Positions 53,392 to 62,440 of a DNA stretch of 64,000 bases are shown piece by piece; position 1 is the stretch's first letter; every line of letters begins with the position of its first letter. The translations under genes and the position numbers were made by a program. Source of the stretch: UBA1227 sp045629305 (GTDB lineage Bacteria > Bacillota > Clostridia > Oscillospirales > Acutalibacteraceae); assembly GCA_045629305.1 (NCBI GenBank), contig JAZQQZ010000019.1:1-64000 (forward strand), in the 5' to 3' direction. The notes beneath the pieces were generated by a model. It ran no database searches. It saw only the letters and a program-made list of their open reading frames with translations, and was not told where the DNA came from.

Positions 53392-54444
53392 ATGAGTAAA
53401 ACGAAAAAAATTATTCGTGCATTTATCGCCGTAGTGATAATTGCAGGAATAATCTTCTTGCTGACAAAAATCCTTATGCCGAAGTACAACACCGGCGTTC
53501 TCGAAGGCTCACTTGTCGCCGAGTACTACGAGGAGGAGAATAAGGAATTCGACGTTATATTCGTCGGCGACTGTGAGGTCTACGAGAACTTCAGCCCGGC
53601 GAAACTTTGGACTGAGTACGGAATCAATAGCTATATCCGTGGTAGCGCTCAGCAGTATATCTTCCAGTCATATTATCTGCTGGAAGATACGCTTCGCTAC
53701 TATACTCCGAAGGTTGTTGTATTCAACATCCAGTCACTCCAATACAATAAGTCTCAGTCTGAGCCATATAACAGAATGAGCATTGATGGAATGAAATGGT
53801 CAAAGTCGAAAGTGAACTGCATTAAAGCATCCATGACAGAGGATGAAAGTTTCATTGACTACGTCTTCCCAATTCTCCGATATCATTCGAGATGGAGTGA
53901 AATCACATCTGATGATTTCAAGTATATGTGGAAGACTGTTAAGAACTCATATAACGGATATTATATGAGAGTCGACAGCAAAGCTGCAGAGAATGTGCCA
54001 GAGGGCATGCCTCTCACAGATTACAGTTTCGGTGAGAACGCATGGTCATATCTTGATAAGATGAGAGAACTCTGTGATGCCAATGGCATCCAACTTATCA
54101 TGATAAAGGCGCCGTCACTTTATCCTTACTGGTATCCACAGTGGGATGAGCAGGTGACTGAATATGCGGAGAAATATGATCTCCCATATATCAATTTACT
54201 TGAATACACCGATGAAATCGGTCTTGATTATACGAAAGACACTTATGATGCAGGACTTCATCTTAATCTCACTGGTGCAGAGAAAATGTCAGTCTATTTC
54301 GGAAAGATTCTTCGAGATGAATATGATGTTCCAGATAGACGAGACAGCAAAGAAATCTCCGCTATATGGGAGAACAATCTTAAACTTTATGAAGCAGAGA
54401 TTGAAAGACAGTGCGACTACTACAATGTAGAACTCACGAGGTGA
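53392..54444 (+). CDS. DltD-like SGNH-fold protein with Cys in nucleophile position, 350 aa
   Basis: One N-terminal transmembrane helix (about 8-27), then an extracytoplasmic SGNH-type domain. The block I motif is FVGDCEVYENFSP: C61 stands where these hydrolases have Ser (GDS/GSSH). The D/H pair is in DAGLHLNLTG (D286, H290). It follows the MBOAT gene as DltD does, so it probably completes transfer to the surface acceptor. AGGTGG at 53378-53383 favours the ATG at 53392 over the GTG at 53380. Confidence 0.82.
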   Translation: MSKTKKIIRAFIAVVIIAGIIFLLTKILMPKYNTGVLEGSLVAEYYEEENKEFDVIFVGDCEVYENFSPAKLWTEYGINSYIRGSAQQYIFQSYYLLEDTLRYYTPKVVVFNIQSLQYNKSQSEPYNRMSIDGMKWSKSKVNCIKASMTEDESFIDYVFPILRYHSRWSEITSDDFKYMWKTVKNSYNGYYMRVDSKAAENVPEGMPLTDYSFGENAWSYLDKMRELCDANGIQLIMIKAPSLYPYWYPQWDEQVTEYAEKYDLPYINLLEYTDEIGLDYTKDTYDAGLHLNLTGAEKMSVYFGKILRDEYDVPDRRDSKEISAIWENNLKLYEAEIERQCDYYNVELTR

Positions 54445-54449
54445 CCATA

Positions 54450-55550
54450 TTGAATCAGACACCGAGGCAAAGGCCTCCTAGGAGGCCTCCTGACAGACCG
54501 CTAACTCCAGAGGAGTTTGCACGTGCAAGAGCACGCAGGAATGCTAGGATTGCAGCTAGAAAGAAAATGATGAGAAGAAGGAGAATTACGACAATGGTCG
54601 TACTCTCTATCTTCCTTCTTATCATTGCAAATGTAATATATCAGTGTATAGTTACTCGAAATTCATTGACCGTGAACACCGGAGTGAGCATATCTGCATC
54701 TGACTATTTGAGATTTAAGAGCCGCAAGGCTAAATTTACAAATCCAGAGGAATTTGATATCAATAAACCAGGTGAGTATAAGGTCCATGTAAGAGTAGGT
54801 CTTAAAAGACATAAGGTTAAACTTGTTGTCGAGGATCACGAAAAACCGGTTATAAATGGTGCACGCGATATGATCGCTTATGTCGGCGGCAGCATCGCCT
54901 ATAGAAGTTTCATAACTTATACAGATAATGCCGGTGCAGACAACGTAAAGCTCGACATAGATTCGAGCGCCGTTGATCTTAACACCGCTGGTGAATATAC
55001 AGTAACTTGCACGGCTACGGATGCTGCTGGCAACAAAGCGACAGCAACATTCCCAGTTGAGGTTGTAGAACAAACCTACACAGAGGAAGAACTCTTCAAA
55101 GAGTGTGACAAGATAATAAAATCAATCATCAAAGATAATATGACAAAGGCAGAGCAAGTGGAGCAGATTTACCTTTATGTAAGACACCATATGTCTTTTG
55201 TCAACACATCTGAGAAAGGCGATTGGATAAAAGCTGCAATGACAGGTATTAAAGAAAAGAGCGGTGACTGCTACGTATATGCTTGCTATACAAGAGCACT
55301 TCTCACAAAAGCGGGCATTAAGTGTATGGAAATAAAGAGAATTCCGACAGACAACGGAGTCCATAGCAACCACTATTGGAATCTTGTAGATGTCGAGGAT
55401 GGTCACGGCTGGTATCACACAGATCCATGTCCGAGACATGATAGCAATCCAAAGATTATCATGTGGACTGATGCCGAGCTCATGGAATATTCAACGGCAC
55501 ACGACAATTGTTATAACTACGATAAATCAATTTATCCTAAAATCTCTTAA
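54450..55550 (+). CDS. Membrane-anchored Ig-like/transglutaminase-like protein, 366 aa
   Basis: A cytosolic Pro/Arg-rich N-terminus (1-45), a transmembrane helix (47-67), a DUF5011/HYR-type Ig-like domain (about 130-205; DNAGADNVKLDIDSS, CTATDAAGNKA) and a transglutaminase-core domain. The papain-like triad is C274 (GDCYVYA), H308 (SNHYWNLV) and D325 (HTDPCP). It probably acts outside the cell on proteins or wall peptides. The GAGGTGA at 54438-54444 supports the TTG at 54450. It overlaps no gene and is embedded in the dlt-type operon. Confidence 0.85.
   Translation: MNQTPRQRPPRRPPDRPLTPEEFARARARRNARIAARKKMMRRRRITTMVVLSIFLLIIANVIYQCIVTRNSLTVNTGVSISASDYLRFKSRKAKFTNPEEFDINKPGEYKVHVRVGLKRHKVKLVVEDHEKPVINGARDMIAYVGGSIAYRSFITYTDNAGADNVKLDIDSSAVDLNTAGEYTVTCTATDAAGNKATATFPVEVVEQTYTEEELFKECDKIIKSIIKDNMTKAEQVEQIYLYVRHHMSFVNTSEKGDWIKAAMTGIKEKSGDCYVYACYTRALLTKAGIKCMEIKRIPTDNGVHSNHYWNLVDVEDGHGWYHTDPCPRHDSNPKIIMWTDAELMEYSTAHDNCYNYDKSIYPKIS
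54471..54488. repeat. 18-bp perfect palindrome in coding start of transglutaminase gene
   Basis: AGGCCTCCTAGGAGGCCT is its own reverse complement. It lies within codons 8-13 of the gene and contains an AGGAGG-like core, so it may fold or mimic a ribosome binding site. Confidence 0.5.
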
Positions 55551-55568
55551 GAGAAGAGGCAAGCGAAA

Positions 55569-57233
55569 GTGGCAGAGAAGAATCAGAAGAAATCTCTTGG
55601 CAAGGCTCCAAAAATCGCAATTGGTATCTTGGCAGTAGCAGCTGTAATTATTGGCGCATTTTTCGGTTTTAAGGCATTTGCAGTTTATGGCTCTGCAAGA
55701 GTCGAGGTGTGCACGAAGGTGCTCGCATCCGACTTTGCAAAGACAGAATCTGTCGCTGTCTCATTTATAGATGAGAAAGAATTTGATACAACCATCCCAG
55801 GACTTTATAAAATCCATTTAAAAGTTGGACCTCTCAAATATACAGTAAAACTCAATGTAGAAGATACAGTCGCACCTAGTCTTACACTTAAAGAGATAAG
55901 TGTCGGCAATGGTGAGGCTGTGGAACCAGAGGCTTTTGTTGATGTATGCGAGGATAATACAGAAGTTAAATTCACATATGAAAAAGAGCCTGATTTTTCT
56001 AAGAATGGAGAGCAGGAGATTACAGTTATTGCAACTGATCTCGGCGGAAATCAGACTAAGAAAACAGTTAAGGTTCTCATAACTCCAGTTGTTAACAAGC
56101 TCACATTTGAGGCAGGCGACGAATTCCCAGAAGCAACTGCTTTCCTCGGTGAGAATAGTACTGGCGAAAAAGCAGAGTTTAAATTTGCAGATGGCTTCGA
56201 CAAGAAAAAGGTTATGAGACATGTCGGAACGACAGAGCTCATTGTCGCAATTGACGGTAATGAATATAAGACAAATCTTGAAGTTGTCGATACTAAAGTA
56301 CCTATACTTAAAACAAAAGATTATAGTGGATATACACTTATTTCCATAAATGCGAAAAGCCTTGTTTCATCCTGCTCGGATAAAACTGATGTAACTTACT
56401 CGTTTGAAAAATCTCCAAATCTTAAACTTGTTGGCACTCAGGATGTCACAGTCATTGCAAAGGATGAAGGTGGCAATGAGACAAAAGTCTCTGCAAAGAT
56501 CACTTTGAAAAAGGATACAGAGGCACCTGTAATCAAAGGAATAAAAGATAGAACAGTCTATATCGGAAAGACAATTTCTTATAGAAAACTTATCACAGTA
56601 ACAGATAATGCTGGTGCTGGCAATGTAAATCTTAAGATTGATTCAAGCAAGGTTAATCTTAAAAAGAAGGGCACTTATACTGTCAATGTAACAGCGACAG
56701 ATAAGGCTGGGAATAAGTCCACTGCATCTTTTAAGGTAACAGTAAAAGAGAGGACATATTCGCAGGCAGAACTCAATGAACTATGTGATGAGATACTTGC
56801 TAAGATTATAAAGAGTGGCATGTCTAAGAAACAGAAAGTAACTGCCATCTATAACTATGTAAGAGGAAATCTCTATTTCGTCAGCACATCCGATAAGAGC
56901 AGTTATACGAAGGCTGCAATTATTGCAATTGAGACAAAGAGGGGCGACTGCTTTAATTATGCTGCACTCTCTAAAGCACTTCTTACAAGAGCGGGCATAA
57001 AGAATTCTGACATTAGAAAGATCCATGTAAATGCAGGCAGACATTCTGATCATTACTGGAATCTTGTAGATATCGACGGAAAAGGCTGGCGCCATTTTGA
57101 TGCCTGCCCAAGGTCCGGTTCTTCGGAGAGAATTATTCTTTGGGGTGATGCAAAGCTTATGGCTTTCTCTAAGGCTCATAATGACAGCCACAATTATGAT
57201 CATTCCAAATATACGGGTATCGTAGAGGAGTAG
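55569..57233 (+). CDS. Larger Ig-repeat/transglutaminase-like surface protein, 554 aa
   Basis: A paralog of the preceding protein. It has a short Lys-rich cytosolic tail, one transmembrane helix (about 16-38), several DUF5011-type Ig-like repeats (~80-410, with recurring TVIATDLGGNQ, TVIAKDEGGNE and VTATDKAGNKS) and a C-terminal transglutaminase core. Catalytic Cys lies in RGDCFNYAAL, His in SDHYWNLVDI and Asp in HFDACP. The last Ig unit and catalytic domain closely match the smaller protein, so the pair arose by duplication with repeat gain or loss. GTG start behind AGAGG. Confidence 0.87.
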   Translation: MAEKNQKKSLGKAPKIAIGILAVAAVIIGAFFGFKAFAVYGSARVEVCTKVLASDFAKTESVAVSFIDEKEFDTTIPGLYKIHLKVGPLKYTVKLNVEDTVAPSLTLKEISVGNGEAVEPEAFVDVCEDNTEVKFTYEKEPDFSKNGEQEITVIATDLGGNQTKKTVKVLITPVVNKLTFEAGDEFPEATAFLGENSTGEKAEFKFADGFDKKKVMRHVGTTELIVAIDGNEYKTNLEVVDTKVPILKTKDYSGYTLISINAKSLVSSCSDKTDVTYSFEKSPNLKLVGTQDVTVIAKDEGGNETKVSAKITLKKDTEAPVIKGIKDRTVYIGKTISYRKLITVTDNAGAGNVNLKIDSSKVNLKKKGTYTVNVTATDKAGNKSTASFKVTVKERTYSQAELNELCDEILAKIIKSGMSKKQKVTAIYNYVRGNLYFVSTSDKSSYTKAAIIAIETKRGDCFNYAALSKALLTRAGIKNSDIRKIHVNAGRHSDHYWNLVDIDGKGWRHFDACPRSGSSERIILWGDAKLMAFSKAHNDSHNYDHSKYTGIVEE

Positions 57234-57236
57234 GAT

Positions 57237-58739
57237 ATGCAAAAAAATGTACTTGATTACCTTTACGAAACAGTAAAGGTAAAACCGGACAAGGTCGCTT
57301 TTGCATCCGACAAAGAGAGCTTTACATTCTCTGATGTAAAGCATACATCGGATAAAGTAGGCTCATACCTTGCCGGTCGTGACATTTATAAAAAACCAGT
57401 TATTGTTTTTATGAGGAGAGCACCTCGTGAGATAGTAACATTTCTCGGTGTTATAGCATCTGGCAATTTTTATGTTGCTATCGATGAGGAGATGCCAGCA
57501 TCAAGGATTGATTTGATTTTAAAGAACACGCAGTCTCCACTCGTCATCTGTGATGAGGAGCTTATCTCGACTGCGCGTGGTTTTGATTTCACTGGTGAAA
57601 TCGTATCTTATGATGATGTGATAAAAGCAGAGATTGATTCATCGGCTCTTGCTTCTATATATGAGAAACAAATTGATAAGGACCCTATTTATATCGTTTT
57701 CACATCTGGCTCAACCGGTGTACCAAAGGGTGTAGTCGGATGCCACAGAGCCGTTATTGATTACGCCGATGCATTGTCGGAAACACTTGGCTTCTCGGAA
57801 GATACCGTCTTCGGAAGCCAGGCGCCTCTCTACTTCGACGCATGTTTTAAAGATGTGTTCCCGACACTGAAATTCGGCGCTACGGCTTATATCATTCCAA
57901 AGCCACTTTTTATGACTCCTATTAATCTCGTCGAGTATCTTAACGAGAAAAAGATAAACACACTTTGCTGGGTAGTATCTGCGCTTACAATGATTTCCGC
58001 ATTTGGAACATTTAAGAAGATAAAACCTCTATATGTGCATACGATAGCTTTCGTCGGCGAGGTATTTCCAATCAAGCAATTTAATCGTTGGAAAGAGGCT
58101 ATGCCGGACACAGCATTCACCAACCTTTATGGCCCTACAGAGGGCACTGGTGTCTGCTGCTATTACAAAGTCGACCGTAGTTTTGAACTCGACGAAGTGA
58201 TTCCAATCGGAGGACCTCTTTGCAACACAAAGCTTATGCTTCTGAAAGACAGGAAAGAACTTGCTGGAGACGGTGAAACTGGAGAGATATGCATAAGTGG
58301 TACATCTATTACTCTCGGATATTACAACAATCCAGAGAAGACTGCGGAGAGCTTTATCAAAAATCCTTTAGATGATTCGGAAATCATTTACTGTACCGGA
58401 GACCTTGGCAAGTACAATGAGAATGGCGATTTAACTTTTGTATCTAGACAGGATTTTCAAATAAAACATATGGGACATCGCATAGAACTTGGAGAGATTG
58501 AGGTCAATGTCAACATGGTTGACGAGATCAAATTCTCTGGTTGTATCTACGACAAAGAAAAAGGCAAGATAGTTCTTTTCTATGTCGGAGATATAAGCGA
58601 GGGTGACCTTACAGCCGAGCTTCGCCTAAAACTTCCAAGATATATGCTTCCAAATAAAATAATTAAATTGTCTGAGATGCCACTCACACCAAATGGTAAA
58701 ACTGATAGGATAGCACTTTCAAAAATTTATGAAGGATAA
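57237..58739 (+). CDS. DltA-like amino acid adenylation enzyme, 500 aa
   Basis: An ANL adenylating enzyme in the D-alanine:carrier-protein ligase class. Motifs: VFTSGSTGVPKGV (P-loop), NLYGPTEGTG, GEICISGTSITLGYYN, CTGDLGKY and the C-terminal lysine PNGKTDR. 500 aa fits DltA. It should charge the carrier encoded at the start of the operon. Its place at the operon end, behind two transglutaminase genes, is unlike the standard dltABCD order. The exact amino acid cannot be read by eye. Confidence 0.87.
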   Translation: MQKNVLDYLYETVKVKPDKVAFASDKESFTFSDVKHTSDKVGSYLAGRDIYKKPVIVFMRRAPREIVTFLGVIASGNFYVAIDEEMPASRIDLILKNTQSPLVICDEELISTARGFDFTGEIVSYDDVIKAEIDSSALASIYEKQIDKDPIYIVFTSGSTGVPKGVVGCHRAVIDYADALSETLGFSEDTVFGSQAPLYFDACFKDVFPTLKFGATAYIIPKPLFMTPINLVEYLNEKKINTLCWVVSALTMISAFGTFKKIKPLYVHTIAFVGEVFPIKQFNRWKEAMPDTAFTNLYGPTEGTGVCCYYKVDRSFELDEVIPIGGPLCNTKLMLLKDRKELAGDGETGEICISGTSITLGYYNNPEKTAESFIKNPLDDSEIIYCTGDLGKYNENGDLTFVSRQDFQIKHMGHRIELGEIEVNVNMVDEIKFSGCIYDKEKGKIVLFYVGDISEGDLTAELRLKLPRYMLPNKIIKLSEMPLTPNGKTDRIALSKIYEG

Positions 58740-58750
58740 GGAGTAACATC

Positions 58751-59269
58751 ATGAAAAAATTTATAGCGATTTTACTTACACTTGTAATGGCATTCGCACT
58801 CGCAGCTTGCGGTGGCGAAAAGGTAATAACAAGAGATGGTGACAATGAAGATGCAAAAGATGGAGCAAAGCCATATGTATTTGTCTATAACGATGTAGAG
58901 ATTCCAATTCTCGCAGAGGCAAATGGTGTAATGGAAAAACTTCCAGAGCCATCTACAAAGTTTGAAGCACCAAGCTGTGCCTTCGGTGAACTTGATACAA
59001 CTTATACATTCCCTGGAATTGAGATAGGTACATATCAAGAGAATGGCATTGAATATATCTCTTATGTCTTCTTAAAGGATGACTCAGTTGAGACACCTGA
59101 AGGTATCTATATCGGCGCAGATGCTGCGAAGGTAGAGGAGACTTATGGTGAGCCAACATCTAAGACAGATAATTCTATTACATATCTCGCAAGTGATATG
59201 AAACTCATATTCTTTATTGAGGATGGAATCGTTTCTAATATCCAGTATTTCAATATCGTTCTCGATTGA
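58751..59269 (+). CDS. Lipoprotein of unknown function, 172 aa
   Basis: Signal peptide with lipobox LAAC (Cys20). The mature part has a conserved-looking GIYIGADAAKVEETYGEP stretch, similar to the SmpA/OmlA-type 'G.s.ekvi..yG.p' repeat seen in small Firmicute lipoproteins. It follows the DltA-like gene by 11 bases and may belong to the same operon. No specific role is apparent. Confidence 0.78.
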   Translation: MKKFIAILLTLVMAFALAACGGEKVITRDGDNEDAKDGAKPYVFVYNDVEIPILAEANGVMEKLPEPSTKFEAPSCAFGELDTTYTFPGIEIGTYQENGIEYISYVFLKDDSVETPEGIYIGADAAKVEETYGEPTSKTDNSITYLASDMKLIFFIEDGIVSNIQYFNIVLD

Positions 59270-59344
59270 TGATAATTGACTAATATCGGTCAGTATGATA
59301 ACATTAATCATTATTTACTATATTTAATATATAGGAGGAACATT

Positions 59345-60055
59345 ATGAAGAAATATTTAAGTATTCTACTCGCTCTTGTTATGGTTTTCTCATTTGCAGC
59401 ATGTAACAAGAAGGGTAAGGCAGAACCAAAGAAAAAGAATGAGACAGAGGCAGTTAATTTAATCACTTCTGATAAGAAACTTTATAAAACTGCTAAGATG
59501 ATTCAGAATAAGAACTTCACAGTACAGACATATTACGAGGATAAGGAAGAAGGCCAGACACTCGTATCTTGCACATATCAGGAAGGCTATTATTACTTCT
59601 ATCTTCAGTCTAAGGATTTAGGCTACCTTGTAAGTCCTGATGGAAAGAAGTACATGGTAAATCAGAAGGGCGCAACTTATGTTGAACTTACTGATGCAGT
59701 TATAAACAAGTATAAACTCAGTGACTATGTTTCAGCATTTGAGCAATTCCTTAATTACACTTATGGAATCGCATATACATTCCAGTATCTCTATCCAACT
59801 GATGTAACTCTCAATGATGCTACATATACTACAGAGGCTTATATCAACAATGATTCTCGTGAGTACTATGTATTCTTCTATGACAATGCTGACAATGTTG
59901 TAATGTACAGCATTCAGAGTGTTGATGATCAGTCTAAGGATCCAGTTTCTATATCTTGCACATATAGCGTTCCAACACCAGAGACAGGAAAGTTCCAGAC
60001 AATGCTTTCTTCTTTCCAGGCTGTTGATGCTACACAGGCTATAAGTGGCAACTAA
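59345..60055 (+). CDS. Lipoprotein of unknown function, 236 aa
   Basis: Signal peptide with lipobox FAAC (Cys20), a Lys-rich linker, then a domain reminiscent of LolA/LppX-like or DUF4412-type outer surface proteins (LYKTAKMIQNKNFTVQTYYE). A perfect AGGAGG at 59333-59338 fixes the ATG at 59345. A frame open further upstream has no such site. It is followed after 3 bases by dUTPase, an unrelated gene. Confidence 0.78.
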   Translation: MKKYLSILLALVMVFSFAACNKKGKAEPKKKNETEAVNLITSDKKLYKTAKMIQNKNFTVQTYYEDKEEGQTLVSCTYQEGYYYFYLQSKDLGYLVSPDGKKYMVNQKGATYVELTDAVINKYKLSDYVSAFEQFLNYTYGIAYTFQYLYPTDVTLNDATYTTEAYINNDSREYYVFFYDNADNVVMYSIQSVDDQSKDPVSISCTYSVPTPETGKFQTMLSSFQAVDATQAISGN

Positions 60056-60058
60056 GTT

Positions 60059-60490
60059 ATGGAACTTAAGATTAAATATTTTAGCGATAAAATAGAAAAG
60101 CTTCGTTACATCGACGGGAAGTCCGATTGGATTGACCTTCGCGCCGCAGAAGATGTGGTGCTGAAGGAGGGCGAGTGGAAACTTATTCCACTCGGTGTCG
60201 CAATCGAACTTCCGGATGGATACGAGGCACATGTTGTTCCTCGTTCTTCAACATATAAGAATTTTGGAGTAATTCAGACCAACAGCATGGGTGTTATAGA
60301 TGCCTCATACTGTGGTGATAATGACCAGTGGTACTGGCCAGCACTTGCAATGCGTGACACTGAGATTCATGTAAATGATCGCATCTGTCAATTTCGTATT
60401 ATGCAGAATCAGCCGCACATTGATTTTATCGAGGTGGACCACCTCGACGGCAAAGACCGCGGTGGCTTTGGTTCTACAGGAAGAAATTAA
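60059..60490 (+). CDS. dut: dUTP diphosphatase
   Basis: Trimeric dUTPase that removes dUTP and supplies dUMP. All five motifs are present: DLRAAE (I), PRSSTYKN (II), GVIDASYCGDNDQW (III), RICQFRI (IV) and RGGFGSTGRN (V). Length 143 aa is normal. Only a weak ribosome binding site precedes the ATG, so it may depend on translation of the lipoprotein gene 3 bases upstream. Confidence 0.94.
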   Translation: MELKIKYFSDKIEKLRYIDGKSDWIDLRAAEDVVLKEGEWKLIPLGVAIELPDGYEAHVVPRSSTYKNFGVIQTNSMGVIDASYCGDNDQWYWPALAMRDTEIHVNDRICQFRIMQNQPHIDFIEVDHLDGKDRGGFGSTGRN

Positions 60491-60493
60491 TGC

Positions 60494-60521
60494 TTGCAAG
60501 ATTATAATTATATGTTATAAT
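60494..60521 (+). promoter_or_regulatory. Promoter of riboswitch-controlled transporter
   Basis: TTGCAA (60494-60499) and a perfect TATAAT (60516-60521) with a 16-base spacer, 25 bases before the riboswitch. Confidence 0.7.
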
Positions 60522-60544
60522 TCATTTACAATTTAAAAGAGTCG

Positions 60545-60713
60545 TTGATAGAGGCGCGGCAAAGAAGAGTAGCTCTCCACAATACCGAAAACACGGTCGA
60601 GAGTGAAAGGCGAAGCCGCCGAAGCGTTTGATTCGTGTTTTCGGATCTCTCGGCTGGACCGTTATGAAATACATAACGGACTGTCACATTTTTATGTGGA
60701 GAGCTGTCATTAC
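60545..60713 (+). ncRNA. Lysine riboswitch (L-box)
   Basis: The conserved blocks of the lysine aptamer appear in order: GATAGAGGCGCGGC, AAGAGTAG, GTGAAAGGCGAAGCCGCCGAAG, GGCTGGACCGTTATG with its closing CATAACGG, ACTGTCAC, and the 3' half GGAGAGCTGTC that closes the P1 stem with the 5' AGAGG region. A terminator follows 18 bases later, so lysine binding should switch off the downstream gene. Boundaries are approximate. Confidence 0.93.
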
Positions 60714-60730
60714 TATAACCGCAAATTGGT

Positions 60731-60761
60731 GAGGTCGTGATAGTATCACGACCTCTTTTTT
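60731..60761 (+). terminator. Terminator of the lysine riboswitch expression platform
   Basis: A 12-bp perfect stem GAGGTCGTGATA / TATCACGACCTC with a one-base loop and TTTTTT. It lies between aptamer and start codon. Confidence 0.9.
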
Positions 60762-60790
60762 ATTGATATACTAATTTGGAGGTTTTCGAA

Positions 60791-62425
60791 ATGGAAAACA
60801 AAAAGAAAATTTCTGCTGAGGCGATAGGCGCAATTGCTTTCGTAATTCTCTTTATCGTTCTTTGCACATTTACCGGAAGCATTATGGAAGCTGGCGGCAC
60901 ACTTTGGGCACTTCTTCCACCGGTATTCGCTATTTGCCTTGCACTTATTACCAAGGAAGCTTATTCATCACTTTTCCTCGGTACAGTACTTGGCGGTTTG
61001 CTCGCAGCAAACTTTAACCCAATTGGCACAGTAAACTATCTCACAGTTGAAGGTGTAACCTCAGCCGTATCAGGAAATGCTGGTATCTTTGCATTCCTTG
61101 TAATCCTTGGTATCATCGTTGCACTTCTTAACAAGTCAGGCGGTTCTGCTGCTTTCGGCCGTTGGGCTCAGACTCATATTAAGACAAGAGCAGGCGCAAT
61201 GCTCGCAACTTTCGCACTTGGTGTACTCATCTTCATCGATGACTATTTCAACTGCCTTACAGTTGGTTCTGTAATGCGTCCTGTAACTGATTCTAAGAAA
61301 ATCTCTCGTGCAAAGCTTGCATATCTTATCGATGCAACAGCAGCACCTGTATGTATGATCGCTCCAATTTCATCTTGGGCAGCAGCAGTTTCAGGTTATG
61401 CTCCAGATGGTCAGGGCCTCCAGCTCTTCATCTCAGCAATCCCTTATAACTACTACTCACTTCTTACTTTCGTATTCATCATCACAATCACAATCATGGG
61501 CTTCGACTACGGTTCAATGGCAATTCATGAGCAGAATGCGAAGGAGAATGGCGATCTCTTCACAACAGGCGTTTTCGAGGGTGACAAGGATATCGAAGCT
61601 AACCCTAAGGGCAAGGTAATCGACCTCGTTCTTCCAATTCTTGTTCTTATCGGTCTCTCTGTATATTCACTTATCTATGTTGGCCAGTGCATGGTTGGCG
61701 ACGATTGGATATTCACTCCATCAGAGCGCATGGTTGGCATGGGCTTCATCGACGCTTTCTCTAATACAGATGCTACAATCGGTCTTCCTTGGGCTGCATT
61801 TGTTGCACTTGTATTCACAATCATCTATCTCATCTTAAGAAGAGTTATCACATTTAAAGAGGCAATGGAATGTGTTCCTCAGGGCTTCATCGCAATGGTA
61901 CCACCAATCCTTATCTTGACTCTTGCAACATCTTTGAAGAACATGACTGGTCTTCTTGGCGCTGCTGAGTATGTAGGTGGTATTGTAGAGGGCTCAGCTG
62001 GTCTCTTCCAGTCATTCCTTCCAGCAATCATCTTCATTATTGCTTGCCTTCTTGCTTTCGCAACAGGTACATCATGGGGTACATTCGGTATCCTTATCCC
62101 AATTGTTACAGCAATCTTCCCAGTTGGTTCTACACTTGGAACAATCTGCATCTCTGCTTGTCTTGCAGGTGCTGTATGTGGCGACCACTGCTCACCAATC
62201 TCTGATACAACAATCATGTCATCAGCTGGTGCTCAGTCCAACCACTTGAACCACGTATCAACTCAGCTCCCATATGCAATCACAGTTGCAGCAATTTCTT
62301 TCGCAATGTTCGTAATCGCAGGTTTCGTTCAGAATGCAGCTATCTGTCTTGCTATCGGTGTTGTAGCAACAATTGCAACTCTCTTCGTAATCAAGCTTAT
62401 TACAGGAAAGAAAGTTAAAGCATAA
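60791..62425 (+). CDS. NhaC family antiporter-like protein, probable lysine transporter, 544 aa
   Basis: Integral membrane protein of the Na+/H+ antiporter NhaC family (PF03553), with about 13 helices. Typical motifs: FIDDYFNCLTVGSVMRPVTD, YLIDATAAPVCMIAPISSW, ATGTSWGTFGILIPI and CGDHCSPISDTTIMSSAGA. Because a lysine riboswitch controls it, the physiological substrate is probably lysine rather than sodium/protons alone. GGAGG at 60778-60782 sets the ATG at 60791. A bidirectional-type terminator follows. Confidence 0.9.
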   Translation: MENKKKISAEAIGAIAFVILFIVLCTFTGSIMEAGGTLWALLPPVFAICLALITKEAYSSLFLGTVLGGLLAANFNPIGTVNYLTVEGVTSAVSGNAGIFAFLVILGIIVALLNKSGGSAAFGRWAQTHIKTRAGAMLATFALGVLIFIDDYFNCLTVGSVMRPVTDSKKISRAKLAYLIDATAAPVCMIAPISSWAAAVSGYAPDGQGLQLFISAIPYNYYSLLTFVFIITITIMGFDYGSMAIHEQNAKENGDLFTTGVFEGDKDIEANPKGKVIDLVLPILVLIGLSVYSLIYVGQCMVGDDWIFTPSERMVGMGFIDAFSNTDATIGLPWAAFVALVFTIIYLILRRVITFKEAMECVPQGFIAMVPPILILTLATSLKNMTGLLGAAEYVGGIVEGSAGLFQSFLPAIIFIIACLLAFATGTSWGTFGILIPIVTAIFPVGSTLGTICISACLAGAVCGDHCSPISDTTIMSSAGAQSNHLNHVSTQLPYAITVAAISFAMFVIAGFVQNAAICLAIGVVATIATLFVIKLITGKKVKA

Positions 62426-62440
62426 ATTTATATAAAATTA

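Noticed and set aside
60541..60713. 6S RNA or T-box leader
   Set aside because: Conserved blocks and their order fit the lysine aptamer, and no T-box sequence (AGGGTGGNACCGCG type) is present.
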